From Caulobacter sp. (GTDB lineage Bacteria > Pseudomonadota > Alphaproteobacteria > Caulobacterales > Caulobacteraceae), in the NCBI GenBank assembly GCA_019636175.1, contig JAHBYC010000014.1:1-57728 (forward strand): a stretch of 57,728 bases of DNA, in the 5' to 3' direction. This document shows, in pieces, positions 7,801 to 13,851 of this stretch (positions are counted from its first letter, which is position 1; every line of letters begins with the position of its first letter). The notes under the pieces were generated by a model that was not told where the DNA came from, ran no database searches, and saw only the letters and a program-made list of their open reading frames with translations. Made by a program: the position numbers and the translations under genes.

Positions 7801-8397
7801 CTAGTTCGCCGCCCACACCGCCGAGCACCCTTTCAGAATGTCGGGCTTGGCGGCCTCGACGGCTTCGACGAGGGAGATGTTGAGGGAGCCGATGGCTTCG
7901 CCGGAGGTGCTGGCCCAGTTCATCGAGGCCTTGCCGCCGCGATAGATGCTCTCGCCCAGCGACTTGCCGCCGTGGCTGTAGTGGACGCGGAATACGACGG
8001 TCGCCAGTTTCGAGGTGCTGGCGGACGGGGCGACGTAGCTTTTCAGCAGGTCGACGTTGAGTTCCAGTTCGGCGGCCTCGGCGGTGTCGACCACGTCGAA
8101 CCGGGCGTCGCCGATCAGGGTGATGAAGCCGGCGCGAACCCAGCCGGGGACGTCCTCGGCGTAGAGGGTGTTGCCGAGCGATCCCATGGTGGAGGGATCC
8201 TGCCGCAGATCCTTGATGCCGGCGATGAAGACGCGGCAGATCGGCCGTGGCTTCTGGCCCTTGCGGGGCCTGGGCTGTGACGGCCGCATCGGCGCCTTTG
8301 GCCCGGTCTCCGCCGAGATGGTCAGCGGCTCGGCGACCGCGGTGGACGTGGCCATCATGGCGATGGCGGCGGACAGCATCAGGGATCTGATGAGCAT
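7801..8397 (-). CDS. Secreted protein of unknown function (198 aa)
   Basis: Not recognised as a named family. It has a signal peptide at residues 1-22 (cleavage after STAVA) and then a short proline/arginine-rich stretch (RPSQPRPRKGQKPRP). A mixed alpha/beta periplasmic domain follows, containing CRVFIAGIKDLRQDPSTMGS, ELELNVDLLKSYVAPSASTS and VVFRVHYSHGGKSLGESIYR. The hydrophobic-strand pattern and the phrase about linear strands ending in a C-terminal cysteine resemble envelope proteins of the DUF4136/YajG type, but I cannot assign one. It lies next to another exported protein (8609-9412) on the same strand, with similar length of mature domain. Confidence 0.75.
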   Translation of the reverse strand: MLIRSLMLSAAIAMMATSTAVAEPLTISAETGPKAPMRPSQPRPRKGQKPRPICRVFIAGIKDLRQDPSTMGSLGNTLYAEDVPGWVRAGFITLIGDARFDVVDTAEAAELELNVDLLKSYVAPSASTSKLATVVFRVHYSHGGKSLGESIYRGGKASMNWASTSGEAIGSLNISLVEAVEAAKPDILKGCSAVWAAN

Positions 8398-8485
8398 TGG
8401 CGCGAACTCCGGGCCTCTCGGGGCGGGGACTGGAAGGGCGGCGGGGATTGTCCGCGCGCCCTTCCTTCAAAGACCTTTCGCCGCG

Positions 8486-8590
8486 TTCCCGGCGAAGGCC
8501 GGGACCCAGATTATGAGGCGCTTGCTGCGAACGGGGTGACGGGTCCGGCAGCGCCTCTGGACCCCGGCCTTCGCCGGGGAGGCGGTCTGA
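8486..8590. repeat. Facing pair of CCGGCGAAGGCCGGG-type palindromes
   Basis: TTCCCGGCGAAGGCCGGGAC starting at 8486 and its inverted counterpart TCTGGACCCCGGCCTTCGCC starting near 8556 and ending GGGGAGGCGG. The two units are about 75 bases apart and complementary, as in the pair at 5419-5520. It fills the gap between the two secreted-protein genes. Confidence 0.75.
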
Positions 8591-8608
8591 AAGGGCGGTC
8601 GATCGGGC

Positions 8609-9412
8609 CTATTTCGCCGGCGCCGGCAGGACCGGCGGCGGGGGCTGCTGGATGTCGCGGGCCAGCTTGCCCGCCACCTCGGCCGAACCCTGGGCCAGGG
8701 CCTTGCGCAGCTTGGCGCCGCCGTCGGCGGACCAGGCGGCGACGTTGGTCTCCCGCTTGCCGGTGGGCGTGTCCAACGGGATCATGGCGATGAACTTGCC
8801 GCGATACAGCGCATTGCCGACGCCGCTGACGTTCTTGGCGTCGCCGCCCTTGGCCGGCTTGAAGGCGTCCATGGTCGGGCTGCTGGAGAACAGGTTGGCG
8901 TAGAGGGTCACCGTCACGCTCGAGGCGTCGGTGGACAGCTGGTAGTCGGCGGCGGTCATCAGCACCGCGTCACGCGGCGAGTTGGTGATCGAGCCGTTGA
9001 TGCTGGCCAGGGAGATGTCCTTGACCACCCGCACGCCATCCACCTTGAGGAAGCTGACCTGGGACAGCGAGGACTGCAGGTCCTGACGCAGGGTTTCGTC
9101 GAAATTGAAGTCGATGATCGCGTCGCGGGCGGGCTTGACCGCCTCTTCCGCCGCGCTGGCGTTGCCGGCCTCGATACCGGCGGCGACCAGCGCCCCGATC
9201 AGACCGCCCTGGCCGCCGGTGTTGACCGGGGCGACATAGATGTAGATTTCGCTCTGGCGGATCGGCGCGACGACCTCGGTCGAGGTCAGGGCCTCACGGG
9301 CGGCGCCGGACAGCGGCACATACTCCGGAACCGCCGTGACGCAGGCGCTGAGCGACATGCCGCCGGCGCCCAGGGCGCAGGTCAGCGCCAGTGATTTGAG
9401 AAAACGAGACAT
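8609..9412 (-). CDS. Putative lipoprotein of unknown function (267 aa)
   Basis: The start is set at 9412 because MSRFLKSLALTCALGAGGMS begins a lipoprotein signal peptide with lipobox LSAC (Cys24). A longer in-frame reading exists but would bury the signal. The mature part includes EIYIYVAPVNTGGQGGLIGA, a glycine/alanine segment, SLSQVSFLKVDGVRVVKDIS, ADYQLSTDASSVTVTLYANL, and a C-terminal Pro-rich tail. The order of strands suggests an outer-membrane-associated periplasmic domain. Not recognised as a named family. Confidence 0.78.
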   Translation of the reverse strand: MSRFLKSLALTCALGAGGMSLSACVTAVPEYVPLSGAAREALTSTEVVAPIRQSEIYIYVAPVNTGGQGGLIGALVAAGIEAGNASAAEEAVKPARDAIIDFNFDETLRQDLQSSLSQVSFLKVDGVRVVKDISLASINGSITNSPRDAVLMTAADYQLSTDASSVTVTLYANLFSSSPTMDAFKPAKGGDAKNVSGVGNALYRGKFIAMIPLDTPTGKRETNVAAWSADGGAKLRKALAQGSAEVAGKLARDIQQPPPPVLPAPAK

Positions 9413-9559
9413 GGGGCCCCCTGGCCATGAATAGACTTGCTGACAGCGCCCGGAACAGCCCTGCGCCCGAGGCGAAGCTAGATTGGCCGCAACCGCTGGC
9501 AAGAGGGATTCTCATCGACCCTTGGTTGTTGGATTCTGGCCTGGAAAAGACCCTGAAAT

Positions 9560-9584
9560 CCTTCTCCCGGCGAGCGGGAGAAGG
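9560..9584. repeat. CTTCTCCCGGCGAGCGGGAGAAGG hairpin
   Basis: A single palindromic unit, CTTCTCCCG-GCGAG-CGGGAGAAG, identical in core to the distal part of the 6336-6387 repeat. It lies between divergent genes (the lipoprotein and the spermidine-synthase-like protein). Confidence 0.7.
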
Positions 9585-9653
9585 ACGCGAAGCCTCCCTC
9601 GCGTCGAAGATGCGGGCTATAGCGAATGCCCTTTCCCCTGCGAGCCGCGCGAC

Positions 9654-10328
9654 ATGATCCCCTGGGTGCATCTTTCCACCGCGACCATGCCTGGCGGCGG
9701 CGGTGATCTGCGGCTGATGCAGCGGGGCGCGGAGTTCTCGATCATGGCCGAGGGCGGCATCGAGTTGATGAACAGCCGGCTCAGCGGCTCCGAGCAGGCC
9801 CTGGCCGAGCTGACCCTCGAGCGGCTTGGCGGTCGGCCGGCGCCGCATCTGCTGATCGGAGGCCTGGGCATGGGCTTCACCCTTCGGGCGGCCCTGGCGG
9901 CGCTGGGGCCGGACGGGCGGATCACCGTGGGCGAACTGGTTCCGGAGGTGGTTGACTGGGCGAGGGGGCCGATGGCGCCGGTGCATGGCGACAGCCTGGA
10001 TGATCCGCGGGTCAGCATCCGCCTGGGCGATGTGGGCGCGCTGATCGCCGACGCCCGGGCCGCCTTCGACGCCATCCTGCTGGACGTCGACAATGGACCG
10101 GAAGGCCTGACCCGGCGCGCCAACGACGGGCTGTATGACGCCGCCGGCCTGGCCGCCGCGCGCCGCGCCCTGACTCCCGGGGGCGTGCTGGCCGTCTGGT
10201 CCAGCGCCCCCCACGCCGCCTTTGCCGCCCGGCTCAGACGCTCGGGTTTTCGCAGCGAGGAAATCCGCGTCAAGGCCGGCCCCGGTCGTCGCAAGGCGAG
10301 CCATGTGATCTGGCTGGGGGTGAACTGA
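9654..10328 (+). CDS. Spermidine synthase-like SAM-dependent protein
   Basis: 224 residues with a Rossmann methyltransferase fold of the spermidine-synthase superfamily. LLIGGLGMGFTL (residues 66-77) is the nucleotide-binding glycine loop, VGELVPEVVDW (92-102) carries the acidic residue that binds the ribose, and AILLDVDNGPEGL (140-152) is the substrate-side loop. YDAAGLAAARRALTPGGVLA is the usual methyltransferase motif III/IV region. The polyamine-binding residues are not obvious, so the reaction is uncertain. The start at 9654 is chosen because upstream codons overlap the repeat at 9560. Confidence 0.83.
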   Translation: MIPWVHLSTATMPGGGGDLRLMQRGAEFSIMAEGGIELMNSRLSGSEQALAELTLERLGGRPAPHLLIGGLGMGFTLRAALAALGPDGRITVGELVPEVVDWARGPMAPVHGDSLDDPRVSIRLGDVGALIADARAAFDAILLDVDNGPEGLTRRANDGLYDAAGLAAARRALTPGGVLAVWSSAPHAAFAARLRRSGFRSEEIRVKAGPGRRKASHVIWLGVN

Positions 10329-10354
10329 CGGCCGGAGGCGGGGGCGGGGGGGCG

Positions 10355-10513
10355 CCTGACCTGGACGCAGTACGGGACCTGTGGCTTCGCGAGGAGGGCT
10401 ATCGGGTCCTTCGGTTTCGCAATGAGGACATCGCCCTGCGGACGGACTGGGTGATCGACGAAATCCGCCGCGCCGTTGGAGGACGCGCTCTGCCCAAGGG
10501 TGTGTTGGAGTAG
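10355..10513 (+). pseudogene. Remnant of a DUF559 (endonuclease-like) gene
   Basis: No good start codon is present, but the frame ending at the TAG at 10511-10513 reads LDAVRDLWLREEGYRVLRFR, then NEDIALRTDWVIDEIRRAVG. This is the C-terminal part of DUF559 proteins (Vsr-like PD-(D/E)XK fold; typical ending GYRVLRFWNNEVLEN...I). The N-terminal catalytic half is missing; the reading frame dissolves into a G-rich stretch just after the preceding gene. Probably a decayed gene, flanked downstream by inverted extragenic repeats. Confidence 0.6.
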
Positions 10514-10530
10514 ATGGGCGAGCCCGACTT

Positions 10531-10584
10531 TCCTTCTCCCACTTGGGGGAGAAGGTGTCGGCGCAGCCGACGGATGAGGGGTTG
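10531..10584 (-). repeat. CTCATCCG-type extragenic repeat, reverse orientation
   Basis: CCTTCTCCCACTTGGGGGAG, then AAGGTGTCGGCGCAGCCGAC, then GGATGAGGGG. This is the reverse complement arrangement of the copy at 10656-10708, so the two form an inverted pair about 70 bases apart. Confidence 0.75.
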
Positions 10585-10655
10585 CGCCGGTGTTGCAGGG
10601 TGTTTCCTGGTCAGTTGCCCGGGAAGCAGGCTGCGATTGCATCTAGAGTGGCGCG

Positions 10656-10708
10656 ACCCCTCATCCGACGCCCAACGGGCGCCACCTTCTCCCCCAAGGG
10701 GAGAAGGA
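10656..10708 (+). repeat. CTCATCCG-type extragenic repeat, forward orientation
   Basis: ACCCCTCATCCGACGCCCAA, then CGGGCGCCACCTTCTCCCCC, then AAGGGGAGAAGG. Together with 10531-10584 it fills most of the 450-bp gap between the spermidine-synthase-like gene and the enoyl-CoA hydratase. The remainder of the gap is the DUF559 remnant and a short leader. Confidence 0.78.
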
Positions 10709-10780
10709 TGAGCAGGATCGCCCCCTTGCCGACCGCCGCGTAAACCGGTCCATGCTCAGCCAAACATCGGGAGAGCCGCC

Positions 10781-11584
10781 ATGAATGATCGCGTCACCAT
10801 CGACATCCAGGACGGCGTCGCCGACGTCCGCATGATCCGGGTCGACAAGATGAACGCCCTGGACGACGCCATGTTCTCCGCCCTGATCGCGGCCGGCGAG
10901 CGACTGAAGACCGAGAAGGGGGTGCGCTGCGTGGTGCTGTCGGGGGAGGGCAGGGCCTTCTGCGCCGGTCTCGACATGGGCAACTTTGGCAAGATGGCGT
11001 CCGGGGCCCGCAAGGGCGGCGATGGCCTGGTCGACACCCCGCGCACCGAGAGCGGGGCCAATCGGGCGCAGAACGCCGCCATGGTCTGGCGCGACCTTCC
11101 GGTTCCGGTGATCGCGGCGGTGCACGGGGTGGCCCTGGGCGGCGGCTTCCAGGTCTGTCTGGGAGCGGACATGCGCTACGTGACCCCCGACGTGAAGATG
11201 GCGGTTCTGGAGATCAAATGGGGCCTGGTGCCGGACATGGCGGGCGTCGCCCTGCTGCGCGGACTGGTCCGTGACGACGTGGCCAGGGAGCTGACCTACA
11301 CCGGGCGCATCTTCAGCGGCGAGGAGGCCCTGGCGATGGGCATCGCCACCCGCGTCTGCGACGATCCCCGCGCCGAGGCCCTGGCGGTGGCCCGGGAGAT
11401 CGCCTCCAAGAACCCGGCGGCCATTCGCGGCGACAAGCGGCTGATGAACCTGATGGCCGACGGCGATCAGGCCGCCATCCTGCTGGCCGAAAGCATCGAG
11501 CAGGGGGCGCTGATCGGCTCGCCGGGCAATGTCGAGGCGGTGATGGCCAATATGGAAAAGCGCGCCCCGGTGTTCGAGGACTGA
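10781..11584 (+). CDS. Enoyl-CoA hydratase/isomerase (crotonase) family protein
   Basis: 267-residue crotonase-fold enzyme. The first oxyanion-hole segment is GRAFCAGLDMGNFGKM (about residues 56-71). The second is VHGVALGGGFQVCLGADMRY (about 108-127). The end of the core reads LLAESIEQGALIGSPGNVEA. The typical first catalytic Glu of hydratases sits after the GGG helix; here the region is VCLGADMRYVTPDVKMAVLE, so hydratase versus isomerase activity cannot be decided. It stands alone between the repeats and the MprF-like gene. Confidence 0.9.
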   Translation: MNDRVTIDIQDGVADVRMIRVDKMNALDDAMFSALIAAGERLKTEKGVRCVVLSGEGRAFCAGLDMGNFGKMASGARKGGDGLVDTPRTESGANRAQNAAMVWRDLPVPVIAAVHGVALGGGFQVCLGADMRYVTPDVKMAVLEIKWGLVPDMAGVALLRGLVRDDVARELTYTGRIFSGEEALAMGIATRVCDDPRAEALAVAREIASKNPAAIRGDKRLMNLMADGDQAAILLAESIEQGALIGSPGNVEAVMANMEKRAPVFED

Positions 11585-11660
11585 GCCGGCGAGGCCGTGA
11601 TCTCTGGCGGCGTCGCGTGACTCCCGGTAAGCGTCGGGCGTTGTCCGCCGAAGGGACCTG

Positions 11661-13379
11661 ATGCGAACGTCCGAGTTCAAGACCGCCGCCCTGTCCGTCG
11701 CGCCGACCCTGTCGGCGGTATCGGCGCTGGTCGGCGGCATGGTTCTGCTGGCGTCGGGCGCCACCCCGACCGATCCCGAGCGGTTGGGCCTGCTGCTGCG
11801 GCTGTCGCCCGAGGCCCTGATCGACGCCAGCCACTTCGTCTCCTCGCTTCTGGGTCTGTTTCTGATCCTGCTGGCGTTCGGTCTGCGGGCCCGGCTGGGC
11901 GCCGCCTGGATGGGCGCGGTGACCTGCCTGGCCGTGGCCGCCGCCCTGGCCCCGCTCAAGGGCCTGAACGTTGAAGAGACCGGCATTCTGGTCCTGCTGC
12001 TGGCGCTGGTCGCGCCCTTCCGCTCCGCCTTCACCCGCACCGCCCGCCTCAGCCGGATGGAGATCACGCCCGGATGGCTGCTGTCGGCGGCGGCGGCGGT
12101 GGCCGGGGCCGGGCTGCTGGGCTGGTGGTCCTTCAGCAACGCCGACTACGGCGACCGGCAGGTCTGGCGGATGATGTTCGACGCCGATATCGAGCGGGCC
12201 ATCCGCAGCTCGGTCGGAGCCGGGGTGCTGTTGCTGGCGGTCGGGGTCTGGCGGCTGTTCGCCACCGCCGCGACGCCGGGCGTGGCGGGCGAGGACGACC
12301 CGGACTTCGCCCGCGTGCGCTGCATTCTTGGCAAGGCTGAAAGCGCCGAGCCGGAGTCCAACCTGGCCCTGCTGGGCGACAAGCGCTTCCTGTTCTCGGC
12401 GAGCGGCGAGACCTTCCTGATGTTCGGGGTTCGCGGGCGCTCCTGGGTGGCGATGGGTCCGCCGGTCGGCCGCCGCAATGAGCATTTGGAGCTGTTGTGG
12501 AAGTTCCGGGAGATGGCCGACGCCCACGCCGCCCGGCCCTGCATCTATGCTCTGGAGCCGGAAGACCTGGTCGATGTGGTGGAACTGGGATTCCACATCC
12601 AGAAGACCGGCGAGTCCGCCTCGGTGCCGCTGCAGGAATTCACCCTGGCCGGTCGCCGCCGCGAGGTGCTGCGCCGCAACTGGCGCAAGGCCGGGGAGAG
12701 CGGGGCGACCTTCGAGGTTGCGGCGCCAGGCGAGGCGCCGATGGACCAGCTGCAGCGCATTTCCGATGCCTGGCTGAAAACCCATTCCGGCGGCGAGAAG
12801 AGCTTTTCCCTGGGCGGCTTCATTCCGCGCTACGTCGCCGAGTTCCCGGTGGCCCTGGTGCGGTCGGGCGGACAGATCGTCGCCTTCGCCACCCTGTGGC
12901 CGACGGCCTCGCGCACCAGCCTGTCGATGGATCTGATGCGCTATGGCGAGGATGCGCCCAAGAACATCATGGACTTCCTGTTCGTCGAACTGCTGACCTG
13001 GGGGCGGGAGCAGGGTTATCTGGCGTTCGATTTCGGGGTCGCGCCTCTGGCCGGACTGGAGGACCGACCCCTGGCGCCGATCCTCAGCCGGGTCGGACGC
13101 CTGCTCTTCGAGCGGGGCGAGGAGTTCTATAATTTCAGGGGCGTGCGCCGGTACAAGGACAAGTACGACCCGCTTTGGCGGCCCCGATACATGGCCTGTC
13201 CGCACAAGTGGCAGGTGCCCTTCCTGCTGGCGGATGTCGGCCTGCTGTCGTCCGGCGGCATGACCGGCCTTGGTCGAAGGCCCAGGAAGGAAACGCCGGC
13301 CAGGCCCGCGCCGGACCCCTGTCCTGAAGGCGCGGCAAAGTCTCTTGAACTGGAGGGGCAGGCGTCGCGCCAGGGCTAG
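11661..13379 (+). CDS. MprF-like protein (DUF2156, phosphatidylglycerol lysyltransferase C-terminal domain)
   Basis: 572 residues. The N-terminal ~210 residues hold about six hydrophobic segments, far fewer than the flippase half of full MprF (about 850 residues). Residues about 220-540 match the DUF2156 double-GNAT synthase domain: LLGDKRFLFSASGETFLMFG, LRRNWRKAGESGATFEVAAP, SLSMDLMRYGEDAPKNIMDF, and NFRGVRRYKDKYDPLWRPRY near the end. Family members transfer amino acids from aminoacyl-tRNA to phosphatidylglycerol, lowering membrane charge. The last ~40 residues are a Pro/Arg-rich tail. The stop TAG overlaps the stop of the convergent small gene (CTAG). Confidence 0.82.
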   Translation: MRTSEFKTAALSVAPTLSAVSALVGGMVLLASGATPTDPERLGLLLRLSPEALIDASHFVSSLLGLFLILLAFGLRARLGAAWMGAVTCLAVAAALAPLKGLNVEETGILVLLLALVAPFRSAFTRTARLSRMEITPGWLLSAAAAVAGAGLLGWWSFSNADYGDRQVWRMMFDADIERAIRSSVGAGVLLLAVGVWRLFATAATPGVAGEDDPDFARVRCILGKAESAEPESNLALLGDKRFLFSASGETFLMFGVRGRSWVAMGPPVGRRNEHLELLWKFREMADAHAARPCIYALEPEDLVDVVELGFHIQKTGESASVPLQEFTLAGRRREVLRRNWRKAGESGATFEVAAPGEAPMDQLQRISDAWLKTHSGGEKSFSLGGFIPRYVAEFPVALVRSGGQIVAFATLWPTASRTSLSMDLMRYGEDAPKNIMDFLFVELLTWGREQGYLAFDFGVAPLAGLEDRPLAPILSRVGRLLFERGEEFYNFRGVRRYKDKYDPLWRPRYMACPHKWQVPFLLADVGLLSSGGMTGLGRRPRKETPARPAPDPCPEGAAKSLELEGQASRQG

Positions 13380-13588
13380 TTTGGCGTAATCACCCCGATC
13401 AGCACCGCCGCATGGGCGCCCAGCATGGCGGCGCCGGCCGCCGAGCCGACCATGATGGCGCGCCAGGGGATCATTCTGGGTCCCTTGATGAGATCCGGCG
13501 GCCGCGCGCCGCGCCAGCCGGCGAGCACCGTCGTTGCGATCAGGGCGGCGGTCAGCCAGAGGGTCAGCGAGAGCGACATGGGCCGCAT
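13376..13588 (-). CDS. Small membrane protein of unknown function (70 aa)
   Basis: The start is placed at 13588 (MRPMSLSLTLWLTAALIATT) because the upstream in-frame extension is Pro/Ser-rich and looks non-coding; 13579 is an alternative. Two transmembrane helices are visible (LTLWLTAALIATTVLAGW and MVGSAAGAAMLGAHAAVLIG), separated by a basic loop RGARPPDLIKGPRMIPWR. Not recognised by name. It is convergent with the MprF-like gene and shares a CTAG at the stops. Confidence 0.65.
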   Translation of the reverse strand: MRPMSLSLTLWLTAALIATTVLAGWRGARPPDLIKGPRMIPWRAIMVGSAAGAAMLGAHAAVLIGVITPN

Positions 13589-13781
13589 GTGCGGCGAGGG
13601 CGACGAGGGCGCAAGGGCCGATGTGGAGGTCGTGGCGCAGTGAGGCGCGGGCGCTACAGCCGGCGCGTCGCGCTTCCCGGAAATCAACGCTTCGTTAACC
13701 CTGTTGGCCGCGGAATCGGCCGGCAGGCGGCGTCAAGGGCCATCCGTCCACAGGATATCGCCCTCAACGCAAGATATAGTG

Positions 13782-13796
13782 TTAACGCCACGTTTA
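13782..13796. promoter_or_regulatory. CtrA-like site upstream of podJ
   Basis: TTAA (13782-13785), seven bases, TTTA (13793-13796): seven of eight positions of the CtrA consensus TTAA-N7-TTAA. It lies 56 bp before the podJ ATG. GANTC sites (GAATC) occur at 13713-13717 and 13845-13849. In Caulobacter, podJ transcription is cell-cycle controlled (CtrA/DnaA/GcrA with CcrM methylation of GANTC). The match is by eye only. Confidence 0.45.
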
Positions 13797-13851
13797 CACA
13801 CAAGGGCTCGGTGGCTAGCGTTTGCCCTTGCGTGCCGGGAGAACGAATCGA

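Noticed and set aside
11313-13205. A 630-codon open frame on the minus strand opposite the MprF-like gene
   Set aside because: Low-complexity Gly/Pro/Arg/Gln composition without domains; antisense artefact of GC-rich third positions.
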